A stretch of 40,470 nt of DNA from Coriobacteriia bacterium (GTDB lineage Bacteria > Actinomycetota > Coriobacteriia > Coriobacteriales > UBA8131). Numbering within the stretch: position 1 is the first letter of the stretch; each line of letters starts with the position of its first letter. The notes under the pieces were generated by a model, which had not been told where the DNA came from, made no database searches, and saw only the letters and a program-made list of their open reading frames with translations. The stretch covers positions 1 through 40,470 of the forward strand of contig WRNE01000014.1 of the NCBI GenBank assembly GCA_009776725.1, read 5' to 3'. The translations under genes and the position numbers were made by a program. Positions 1 through 7,093 of this stretch are shown here, piece after piece.

Positions 1-621
1 GTCGCTTTCATGGGCTTCACCGAGGGCCTGTCAGCCTGCTTCGAGGAGCCTGAAGAAGTCAAGGACATGCTCTCCTACATCTGCGACTTCCATGTCGGCC
101 TAGCCAAAAAGTACATCCAGTACTACCAGCCTGAGTTCGGCTTCCTAGGCGACGACATAGCCCACGAGCACAACCCCTTCATGTCCTTGGAGATGTTCCA
201 AGACATCATCGCCCCGCTCTGGAGGCGCTACTACAACGTCTTCACCGAAGCCGGACTGCCGGTCGGCCACCACAACTGCGGCCATTTCGAGCTCTACCTC
301 GACGACCTGGTCGACATGGGCGTGAGCTTCTGGGATCCCGTGCAGTCATCTAACGACGAGGATGCGATCAAGGCCAAATACGGCAACAACCTGGCACTTT
401 GTGCCGCCCCAGAGTCTCGTTTCTACAACGAGAACACTTCCGAAGAGCAGATCAGGACCGACTTCCGCGCCTACTGCGACCGTCTTGCCCCAGGCGGCGG
501 CTTTGCCATGATGGACTTCATCTACGGCGAGCCGATGCCGGGCAGCTCCGAGTTCGTCTTAAACCGGATGAAGTGGATGCGCGAGGAGTTCGAGGCCATC
601 CGCTACGACTACTACGCATAA
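1..621 (+). CDS. UroD-like (MtaA/CmuA-type) methyltransferase, 5' end cut by window
   Basis: The reading frame is open from base 1, so the start lies outside the window; the 206 visible codons match the C-terminal two thirds of the two complete copies downstream. The family is uroporphyrinogen decarboxylase-like. Members with a His-x-Cys...Cys zinc site, such as MtaA, MtbA and CmuA, move methyl groups between corrinoid proteins and thiols. That signature is present here as HHNCGH followed by a Cys in LALC. The copy resembles the one at 2459 (shared NENTSEEQIRTDF) more than its immediate neighbour at 856. The substrate is unknown, and no corrinoid protein or activase gene is visible nearby. 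I am confident of the family and infer only the methyltransferase activity. Confidence 0.85.
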   Translation, partial: VAFMGFTEGLSACFEEPEEVKDMLSYICDFHVGLAKKYIQYYQPEFGFLGDDIAHEHNPFMSLEMFQDIIAPLWRRYYNVFTEAGLPVGHHNCGHFELYLDDLVDMGVSFWDPVQSSNDEDAIKAKYGNNLALCAAPESRFYNENTSEEQIRTDFRAYCDRLAPGGGFAMMDFIYGEPMPGSSEFVLNRMKWMREEFEAIRYDYYA

Positions 622-630
622 TTTATGATG

Positions 631-659
631 GTGGGGCCGGGCCTTGTGTCCAGCCCCAC
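631..659 (+). terminator. possible hairpin terminator
   Basis: GTGGGGC pairs with GCCCCAC (7 bp, 15-nt loop) nine bases after the stop codon. No T-run follows, so intrinsic termination is uncertain. Confidence 0.4.
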
Positions 660-778
660 GATTAGATTCCAATCACACCGAATAACTCACATGTGGATAA
701 GACCTAAGGGTTTCTCCACATGAAAAAGCGCACAGCAGCCAGTTGCCTGGGGACAGGGATTTCGCAAATCTGCCAAAA

Positions 779-810
779 TTGCTAGCCATGGCCTGGATTG
801 CGTATACAAT
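779..810 (+). promoter_or_regulatory. candidate promoter for the second methyltransferase
   Basis: TTGCTA (779-784), an 18-nt spacer and TATACA/TATACAAT (803-810) stand about 45 bases before the ATG at 856. The match to a vegetative promoter is fair. The rest of the 622-855 gap shows nothing else I can name. Confidence 0.35.
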
Positions 811-855
811 AGCAATAGCATAATTTCATTGACATCAACTGACAGGAGGGCTGAA

Positions 856-1851
856 ATGCCAAGACTTAGCAAGAAAGAGAACTTTATGCGGATGGTCAAC
901 CGGGAAGTGCCGGAATACATCCCGACTTACAACCTGTTTTGGGCTGTGAACTCGCCACCGTTCATGATGGGCGAGCGCAACCCGGACGGGACGGGCAAGT
1001 CGATTTTCGGGGTCGAGTCGGTCATCGACAGCGGGGGCATCAACCCGCCGATGCCCAAGACCCACGACTTCATTTTGACCGACATCACCAAGTGGCGCGA
1101 CGTCATCAAGGTCCCTGACCTGGACATATCGGACTCGGCTTGGGCAGACATGGCCAAAGAGGCTTTCCGGCGTGCAGACCCCGACAATCCCTTCGGCGGC
1201 GGCACCGGGGGCGGCTACTTTCAGCTGCTGGTCGGATTCATGGGCTTTACCGACGGGCTCTCGGCCTGCTTCGAGGAGCCTGAGGAGGTCAAGGCGATGT
1301 TCACATACATCAGCGACTTCCACGTCGGGCTAGCTAAGAAGTACATCCAGTACTACAAGCCGGACTTCGGTTTCATTGCTGACGATATCGCCCATGAGCA
1401 CAATCCCTTCCTTTCGCTGGAGATGTTCCAGGACATCATCGCCCCCTTCTGGCGGCGCTATTACAACGTCTTCACCGAGGCCGGCATACCGGTCGGCCAC
1501 CACAACTGCGGCCACTTCGAGCTCTACCTCGACGACCTGGTCGACATGGGCGTGAGCTTCTGGGACCCAGTGCAGCCGTCCAACGACGAGGAGGCCATCA
1601 AGGCCAAGTTCGGAACCAACCTTGCCCTTTGCGGCATGCCCGAAATGCGTTTCTGGAGCGATGACACCCCTGAGGAGCAGGTACGCACCGAGTTCCGCTC
1701 CTATGTCGACCGCTTGGCTCCAGGCGGCGGCTTTGCCATGATGGACTTCATCTATGGCGACCCGATGCCAGGCAGCTCGGAGTTTGCCGTCAACCGGATG
1801 AAGTGGATGCGCGAGGAGTTCGACGCCATCCGTTACGACTACTACGCATAG
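856..1851 (+). CDS. UroD-like (MtaA/CmuA-type) methyltransferase, copy 2
   Basis: A 331-residue protein of the uroporphyrinogen decarboxylase superfamily. I chose ATG 856 because AGGAGGG (844-850) lies five bases upstream and the protein then starts MPRLSKKENFMR, exactly like the copy at 2459. The zinc-site residues of corrinoid methyltransferases are visible as His216-x-Cys218 and Cys259. True HemE enzymes lack this set, so methyl transfer from a corrinoid protein is more likely than haem synthesis. It differs from copies 1 and 3 at several places (IADDIAHEH for LGDDIAHEH, RFWSDDTPEEQ for RFYNENTSEEQ), so the array has diverged, possibly in substrate. It has its own ribosome site, a candidate promoter and a strong terminator, so it probably forms a single-gene transcript. 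Confidence 0.88.
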   Translation: MPRLSKKENFMRMVNREVPEYIPTYNLFWAVNSPPFMMGERNPDGTGKSIFGVESVIDSGGINPPMPKTHDFILTDITKWRDVIKVPDLDISDSAWADMAKEAFRRADPDNPFGGGTGGGYFQLLVGFMGFTDGLSACFEEPEEVKAMFTYISDFHVGLAKKYIQYYKPDFGFIADDIAHEHNPFLSLEMFQDIIAPFWRRYYNVFTEAGIPVGHHNCGHFELYLDDLVDMGVSFWDPVQPSNDEEAIKAKFGTNLALCGMPEMRFWSDDTPEEQVRTEFRSYVDRLAPGGGFAMMDFIYGDPMPGSSEFAVNRMKWMREEFDAIRYDYYA

Positions 1852-1885
1852 CTGCTGACTGACAGATTGTCACTGCTTAAAAAAG

Positions 1886-1925
1886 AGCCAGGGCACTGAG
1901 GCAAGTGTCCTGGCTTTAGCTTTTT
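1886..1925 (+). terminator. rho-independent terminator after methyltransferase copy 2
   Basis: AGCCAGGGCAC and GTGTCCTGGCT form an 11-bp stem (one G-T pair) with an 8-nt loop, followed by TTAGCTTTTT. It starts 34 bases after the stop codon. Confidence 0.85.
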
Positions 1926-1986
1926 GCAGCCTGACTATGTGGCTCAGGTCCGCATTCTACATGCATATGCACTAGTAAGATGCTCT

Positions 1987-2140
1987 GTGCTCCAGATTGA
2001 CGGTAGGGTACAATTTTTCTAATCGGCTTAAAAATGCTGTTTTGCAAAAGGCCTGGTCAGAAATTTGCCTATTCTGAGTAACATAAATTTTCGCCCGAAT
2101 TTTCCCGAAAAAAGTGTACCCTACCGTCAATCTCTAGCAC
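1987..2140. repeat. 154-bp element with long terminal inverted repeats
   Basis: AGATTGACGGTAGGGTACA (1994-2012) recurs as its exact reverse complement at 2115-2133. The match extends outward to GTGCT (1987-1991) and AGCAC (2136-2140) after a 2-nt mismatch, giving 26-nt arms. The AT-rich interior has no reading frame. It contains AATCGGCTTAAAA, close to AATCGGCTAAAA in the loop region of the palindrome at 26554. No clear target-site duplication is seen. It may be a MITE-like or other dispersed palindromic element. Confidence 0.6.
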
Positions 2141-2458
2141 TTAGCCTTAATAAACGTGTTAGGCATAGAATGAAATAATACTAGTATATGAAAAGGCACA
2201 CCAACAAAGGCAGGCGTGGTAAAGGAACTGCTTTGTTGGAGCAATACTTGACAGCCTAGCGCCCATAGTGTCAGTAAGAACTGCACAGTCGAATTCCTAT
2301 ATGCAGTATTGTTTTCGCACGTTTGCTATATATAGGCCAGCGAGCTGAAACTGCGTTTACAATCGTTATTGACAAATTGTGCCTATGGTACTGGAGAAAA
2401 GCTGTTGCAGGCACAAAGGTCTGTCGAGCAGTTTGCTAAAGAGGATAGGAGGGCTAGT
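2141..2458. other. intergenic region before methyltransferase copy 3
   Basis: About 320 bases without a gene. CCAACAAAG (2201-2209) pairs with CTTTGTTGG (2231-2239), a 9-bp stem that could form in a leader RNA. TTGACA occurs at 2249 but no good -10 sits at the right distance. I found no clear cobalamin riboswitch box. Confidence 0.4.
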
Positions 2459-3454
2459 ATGCCAAGACTTAGCAAGAAAGAGAATTTTATGCGCGTGGTG
2501 AACAAGGAGGTGCCGGAGTATATTCCGACCTACAGCCTGTTTTGGGCGATGAACTCGCCACCATTCATGATGGGCGAGCGCAACCCGGACGGGACCGGCA
2601 AGTCGATGTTCGGGGTCGAGTCGGTGATCGACAGCGGGGGAATCAACCCGCCGATGCCCAAGACCCACGACTTCATACTCACCGACATCACCAAGTGGCG
2701 CGACATCATCAAGGTCCCAGACCTGGACATCTCCGACTCGGCTTGGGCGGATATGGCCAAGGAGGCCTGGAGGAACCATGACCCTGAGCTCCCCTTCGGC
2801 GGTGGGACAGGAGGCGGCTACTTTCAGCTGCTAGTCGGCTTCATGGGTTTCACCGAGGGCCTGTCAGCCTGCTTCGAGGAGCCCGATGAGGTCAAGGAAA
2901 TGCTCTCGTACATCTGCGACTTCCATGTCACAATGGCCAAGAAGTACATTCAGTTCTACCAGCCTGAGTTCGGATTCCTAGGCGACGACATCGCCCACGA
3001 GCACAACCCCTTCATGTCTTTGGAGATGTTCCAAGACATCATCGCCCCCTTCTGGCGCCGTTATTACAACGTCTTCACCGAAGCCGGGCTGCCGGTCGGC
3101 CACCACAACTGCGGCCATTTCGAGCTCTACCTCGACGACCTGGTCGACATGGGCGTGAGCTTCTGGGACCCAGTGCAGTCCTCCAACGACGAGGATGCGA
3201 TCAAGGCCAAATATGGAAACAACCTGGCATTATGCGCAATGCCAGAAACTCGTTTCTACAATGAGAACACTTCCGAAGAGCAGATCAGGACCGACTTCCG
3301 TGCCTACTGCGACCGTTTGGCCCCAGGCGGCGGCTTTGCCATGATGGACTTCATCTACGGCGAGCCGATGCCAGGCAGCTCGGAGTTTGCCATCAACCGG
3401 ATGAAGTGGATGCGTGAGGAGTTCGACGCTATCAAATTCAATTATTACGACTGA
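2459..3454 (+). CDS. UroD-like (MtaA/CmuA-type) methyltransferase, copy 3
   Basis: A 331-residue paralogue of the two upstream genes. ATG 2459 is preceded by AGGAGGG (2447-2453) with a five-base gap, the same arrangement as at 856, which makes an earlier start unlikely. The His216-x-Cys218...Cys259 zinc motif is intact, as are the glycine-rich GGGTGGGYFQLL segment and the conserved ending PGSSEF...NRMKWMREEF. Long stretches are identical at the DNA level to copies 1 and 2, pointing to recent tandem duplication or ongoing gene conversion. The expected role is methyl transfer with a zinc-bound thiol and a corrinoid partner; the substrate and partner are not in the window. Confidence 0.88.
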   Translation: MPRLSKKENFMRVVNKEVPEYIPTYSLFWAMNSPPFMMGERNPDGTGKSMFGVESVIDSGGINPPMPKTHDFILTDITKWRDIIKVPDLDISDSAWADMAKEAWRNHDPELPFGGGTGGGYFQLLVGFMGFTEGLSACFEEPDEVKEMLSYICDFHVTMAKKYIQFYQPEFGFLGDDIAHEHNPFMSLEMFQDIIAPFWRRYYNVFTEAGLPVGHHNCGHFELYLDDLVDMGVSFWDPVQSSNDEDAIKAKYGNNLALCAMPETRFYNENTSEEQIRTDFRAYCDRLAPGGGFAMMDFIYGEPMPGSSEFAINRMKWMREEFDAIKFNYYD

Positions 3455-3474
3455 TACCTATCAATACCCCATTA

Positions 3475-3525
3475 GGAGCGGAGCCAAGGCACATGCTAGA
3501 CATGCTTGCTTGGCTCCGCTTCCTT
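3475..3525 (+). terminator. terminator-like hairpin after methyltransferase copy 3
   Basis: AGCGGAGCCAAG (3477-3488) pairs perfectly with CTTGGCTCCGCT (3509-3520), a 12-bp stem; the loop can fold further through CATGC/GCATG-like bases. Only a weak T-rich tail follows. The rest of the gap up to 3774 shows no convincing gene. Confidence 0.65.
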
Positions 3526-3717
3526 GTTGAGAAGTACGATATCCACTGATTCACTGCTCTACAATCGACATATAGCTAAAACAGACAAAGCCTTGGCTTT
3601 GATACAAGCCTGCCGGCTGAATGGGCCAGGCTCATCAAGCGTAGACCAGGTACAAAAAATACATTCAGGTGCGTTTGAGCCATGGTCTTATCCCCATTAT
3701 GAAAACGCAGTGTAAAT

Positions 3718-3746
3718 TTGCACTTTCAAACTAAATAAATTACGTT
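3718..3746 (+). promoter_or_regulatory. weak candidate promoter for the RodZ-like gene
   Basis: TTGCAC (3718-3723), a 17-nt AT-rich spacer and TACGTT (3741-3746) lie about 30 bases before the ATG at 3775. The -10 is poor. Confidence 0.25.
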
Positions 3747-3774
3747 ATCATTAGCTAACTGTAAAGGAGCGGAG

Positions 3775-4914
3775 ATGGCAGAAACCTTCGGCGTCATTTT
3801 AGCTGAAGCCCGTATGAATAAAGGACTCTCACTCGAGCAGGTCTCCGATGTCTTGCGCATTCGGCCCGCTATTTTGGCAGCGCTGGAGCGAGAGGATTAT
3901 TATGGGATGCCTTTGAAGGGCCATTCGCGCAATATGGTCAGCACCTATTCGCGGTTCTTGGGGCTTGACTCAGCGGCTGTGACAGAGCTCTTCTTGCAGA
4001 ATTACCGAGACTTTGAGCATGCCGAGGCTATCCGTCGGAGGGAGACCCAGCGGGTGCCTATCGAGCCGCGGAACACACTGCCGCCGGCTTCGACCCCGAT
4101 TGCCCGGAAGGCCCGCGACTCAGCCTCGTCGACCGAGCAAGGCGTCCGCTCGATCTGGGACAAGCCGACCCCGCAGTCAGAGCTGCATACGGGGTATGAC
4201 TCGCGTTCGCCGAGATCGCAGCGGTCGGCCAAGAACGCTGCCCGCCGACGCTCTGTGCAGGGCAGCATGCGGTCCACAGTCGGAGTCAACGAGTCAAGGC
4301 CAAACGTGCTAGACCCCAATGCTCTGCGCTCTGAGGGGAGAAGCACCGTGCCGCGGGTCATGCGAGGCGACAGCCCGAAACGCAAGGGCCTGCCAGGAAC
4401 GGTCAATCGGCTGATGACGACAACTCCCTTGCCCTTGATCCTGCTGGTGTTGGCAGTTGTGGCCATCCTTGTCTTCTGGGCAGTGGTTGCCAACAGCTGC
4501 AACAGCAAGCCAGACTCGTACATACCGATCCAATCGTCTGGGAACCAGGCAAATAACAATAGTAATAATTTAGTCGATGACCCGCTTATGAATCCTAGTT
4601 CTATCGACGATGAGCAGGCAGGCCCGAACTATGGGCCATTCGAGCTTCGGGTCGAGCCTGCTTCAGGCAGTGAGCCATGGACAGAGATATATGTTGATGG
4701 GGAGAAGAAATTCGAAGGTTATCTAGACGAGACACAAACCTATGAGGTCAAGGTCAACTGCGAGGTCAGGACAGGTATGCCAGGCAGTGTCAAAGTGTAT
4801 CGGGACGATGAGCTTCAAGAGTTTGAGACAGGCGACGGGGGAGTTGGTATAGTCGGTATAGAGGTCGAGAACCGGCCGATCAATGACAACACCACAAACA
4901 CTCCTGTGGAGTGA
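3775..4914 (+). CDS. RodZ-like transmembrane HTH protein
   Basis: A 379-residue protein built like RodZ. Residues about 4-70 form a Cro/C1-type helix-turn-helix (HTH_25: FGVILAEARMNKGLSLEQVS). A long basic, Ser/Arg-rich linker (about 90-215) follows, then one membrane helix (about 217-240, LPLILLVLAVVAILVFW). A low-complexity Asn/Ser stretch comes next, and the C-terminal extracellular domain has the DUF4115 pattern (PWTEIYVDGEKKFEGYL). In RodZ proteins the cytosolic HTH binds MreB and helps set cell shape; no mreB is visible here, so shape control is inferred. Start ATG 3775 has AAAGGAG at 3763-3769. Placement before yajQ, rimO and pgsA resembles the known neighbourhood of rodZ-like genes beside pgsA, cinA and recA in Gram-positive bacteria. 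Confidence 0.8.
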   Translation: MAETFGVILAEARMNKGLSLEQVSDVLRIRPAILAALEREDYYGMPLKGHSRNMVSTYSRFLGLDSAAVTELFLQNYRDFEHAEAIRRRETQRVPIEPRNTLPPASTPIARKARDSASSTEQGVRSIWDKPTPQSELHTGYDSRSPRSQRSAKNAARRRSVQGSMRSTVGVNESRPNVLDPNALRSEGRSTVPRVMRGDSPKRKGLPGTVNRLMTTTPLPLILLVLAVVAILVFWAVVANSCNSKPDSYIPIQSSGNQANNNSNNLVDDPLMNPSSIDDEQAGPNYGPFELRVEPASGSEPWTEIYVDGEKKFEGYLDETQTYEVKVNCEVRTGMPGSVKVYRDDELQEFETGDGGVGIVGIEVENRPINDNTTNTPVE

Positions 4915-5035
4915 CCAGGAAGTGCAAGGCATGTAGCTTTATGGCAGGGCTTGGGCAAGCTGGCTTTCCGATCAAGTCAGGCTTGCTCGAAAGAAGGCCA
5001 GTCCGACATCAAGGTTTAAACAAGGAGTAGCAATT

Positions 5036-5536
5036 ATGGCAAAAGATGAGAGTTTTGACGTAGTGTCCGAGGTCGACCTGCAAGAAGTCGATAACGCCTA
5101 CCAGCAGACAAAAAAAGAGATGTCGCAGCGCTATGACCTAAAAGACAGCAAATCGACGCTGGAGTTCGACAAGGGCACAAAACGCTTCACCCTTGTTGCA
5201 CCGAGCGAGTTCGTGGCCAAGCAGGTAATCGATGTGATGAACACAAAGTTTATCCAGCGTAAAGTCGACCTTAAGGCCATTCGTTGGAACGGCCCCGAAG
5301 ACGCCAGTGGAATGACTATTCGCTACCGGGGCGACTTGATCGAGGGAATCGACAAGGACCTAGCGACGAAAATATCGAAAAACATCCGTGACCTTAAACT
5401 GAAAAAAGTAAAAGTGCAGGTAGAAGGAGCAAAGCTTCGGGTTTTTTCATCGTCGCGGGACGAGCTGCAGTCGGTCATCAGCTACTTGAAAGAACAGGAC
5501 TACGGCCAACCCCTGCAATATATAAACTACCGGTAA
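5036..5536 (+). CDS. yajQ: YajQ family (DUF520) nucleotide-binding protein
   Basis: A 166-residue protein of normal length for the YajQ/UPF0234 family. The N-terminal SFDVVSEVDLQEVDNA and RYDLKDSKSTLEF are hallmark segments, as is the C-terminal QDYGQPLQYINYR. Family members have two ferredoxin-like folds and bind nucleotides; a cyclic-di-GMP-responsive member is known in Xanthomonas, but the role here is undefined. ATG 5036 has AAGGAG (5022-5027) upstream. The next gene, rimO, starts nine bases after the stop, so the two are probably co-transcribed and translationally coupled. Confidence 0.9.
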   Translation: MAKDESFDVVSEVDLQEVDNAYQQTKKEMSQRYDLKDSKSTLEFDKGTKRFTLVAPSEFVAKQVIDVMNTKFIQRKVDLKAIRWNGPEDASGMTIRYRGDLIEGIDKDLATKISKNIRDLKLKKVKVQVEGAKLRVFSSSRDELQSVISYLKEQDYGQPLQYINYR

Positions 5537-5545
5537 AGGTTTGAC

Positions 5546-6946
5546 GTGCCAGCAAGCACCGAAACAGAGCCGACAAGCGCGGATATGCCTGTAGATGCTG
5601 CCGGCATCAAGGTCGCCTTTGTCACCTTAGGCTGTGCCAAGAACGAGGTCGACACTGAAAAGATGCGTGCCCGCGTCCTAGCGGCAGGAATGCAGCTCGT
5701 CAATATCAGCCAAGCCGACTGCATTGTGGTCAACACCTGCGCCTTTATAACCGAGGCCACCGAAGAGGCAATCGCCACTATCCTGGATTTGGCCAACCTG
5801 GCTTACACCACCGGCCAACAGGCTAAGCTGGTGGTCACGGGCTGCCTACCCTCGCGTTATCAAGACGAGCTGGACACAGAGCTGCCAGAGGTCTCCGCCT
5901 TTGTCACTGTTGCCAACGAGGCGCGAATCGTCGAAGTCATACTTGGCCTGTTCGGCATCAAGGCCCAGGACGCAAGGCCTTCTCCCGATAATGAGGGCAG
6001 CGCTAGCATCAACGACAAAGCCACCATGCCCAAAATGCCGATGAGGGTCCCTGAGGACAATCGGCCTTGGGCGTACTTGAAGATTGCCGAGGGATGCTCG
6101 CGGCGTTGCTCGTTCTGTACGATTCCCAGTATCCGGGGGCCTTATGTGTCGACTAGCCTGGCTGAGCTTACAGACGAAGCCGACCAGCTGGTAGCCGGAG
6201 GGGCCCGCGAGTTGGTGCTGATTGCACAGGATACCGGGCTTTGGCATGATGGGGAGAAGGACTTGGCTGACCTCTTAGAGCATCTGGCCAAACGCTTTGA
6301 GAATGTTTGGATAAGACTCATGTACTTGCAACCCTCGGCTCTCAGCGTTCGGCTGCTGGAGACGATGGCAGCCCATCCGAATATCTGTAGGTACCTTGAC
6401 ATTCCGCTGCAACATGCCTCGGCGCGCGTCATTTCCGACATGGGCCGCAGTGGTGATGCCAGCGAATACCTGCAGATGATCGGGCAGGCCCGCGAGATTA
6501 TGCCTGACGTCGCTCTCCGCACAACGGTTATTGCCGGCTTTCCTGGGGAGACAAGGCAGGAGTCCTTGGAGCTGATGCGTTTCATCAAGGCGGCGAAGTT
6601 TGACTATGTAGGGGTCTTTGTCTACTCCCAAGAAGAGGGTACGGTTGCAGGCGAGCGGCAAGACCAAGTGCCTATGCGCACACGGCGCGCTAGGGCCCAG
6701 CGCTTGCGTGACCTGGCCGACTCTATAGGCTTCGCCCGTGCTGAGGCTTTGATCGGCAAACGGCTTGAGGTCCTGGTAACAGGCTATGAGGACGGGCAGG
6801 TTATCGGCCGGTCCAAGGCACAGGCACCTGAGATAGACGGGGTAGTCCGCTTAGCCACCGGTGAGCCCGGCCAGCTGCTAGTTGCCGAGGTTGTCGATAC
6901 GGTCTGTTATGACTTAGAGGCCGTCGTCATCAGCGAGCCGCGATAA
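5546..6946 (+). CDS. rimO: ribosomal protein S12 methylthiotransferase RimO
   Basis: A 466-residue radical-SAM enzyme that adds a methylthio group to the conserved aspartate of ribosomal protein S12. Three domains are visible: an N-terminal UPF0004 domain with Cys30 (TLGCAKNEVD), NTCAFI and VTGCL supplying one Fe-S cluster; the radical-SAM core with Cys184-x3-Cys188-x2-Cys191 (CSRRCSFC); and a C-terminal TRAM-like RNA-binding region. GCAKNEVD and the IPSIRGPY segment favour RimO over MiaB. The start is GTG 5546, with AAAGG (5535-5539) six bases upstream and a nine-base gap to yajQ; ATG 5585 is an alternative that would trim a poorly conserved leader. Confidence 0.93.
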   Translation: MPASTETEPTSADMPVDAAGIKVAFVTLGCAKNEVDTEKMRARVLAAGMQLVNISQADCIVVNTCAFITEATEEAIATILDLANLAYTTGQQAKLVVTGCLPSRYQDELDTELPEVSAFVTVANEARIVEVILGLFGIKAQDARPSPDNEGSASINDKATMPKMPMRVPEDNRPWAYLKIAEGCSRRCSFCTIPSIRGPYVSTSLAELTDEADQLVAGGARELVLIAQDTGLWHDGEKDLADLLEHLAKRFENVWIRLMYLQPSALSVRLLETMAAHPNICRYLDIPLQHASARVISDMGRSGDASEYLQMIGQAREIMPDVALRTTVIAGFPGETRQESLELMRFIKAAKFDYVGVFVYSQEEGTVAGERQDQVPMRTRRARAQRLRDLADSIGFARAEALIGKRLEVLVTGYEDGQVIGRSKAQAPEIDGVVRLATGEPGQLLVAEVVDTVCYDLEAVVISEPR

Positions 6947-7005
6947 ACAGGCAAGCAGCGAATTACTAGCAAAAATCACGCTAGCTATAAACAGGTGCGG
7001 GCTAA

Positions 7006-7011
7006 TATAAT
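7006..7011 (+). promoter_or_regulatory. candidate -10 box upstream of pgsA-cinA
   Basis: A perfect TATAAT (7006-7011) lies about 85 bases before the gene. No good -35 is seen at 16-18 nt, so this is only suggestive. Confidence 0.3.
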
Positions 7012-7093
7012 GAAAAGATGAATATTTCCTGAGTTTTATGGACAGTTTGATTTGGCGGTCTTAAATAGGAGTCAAGCCGGTGTGTTCTGGTAG

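Noticed and set aside
687-920. Reverse-strand frame of 77 codons before the second methyltransferase
   Set aside because: It overlaps the promoter, ribosome site and start of a well-supported forward gene and has no family resemblance.
835-1323. Long reverse-strand frames opposite the methyltransferase genes
   Set aside because: They mirror the codon bias of the real forward genes, recur at the same place opposite each copy, and lack ribosome sites.
1926-2458. Cobalamin riboswitch controlling the corrinoid-type methyltransferases
   Set aside because: No clear B12-box-like sequence was found; the visible structures are a terminator, an inverted-repeat element and a simple hairpin.
3506-3715. 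69-codon forward frame before the RodZ-like gene
   Set aside because: It starts inside a terminator hairpin, has no ribosome site and no recognisable sequence.
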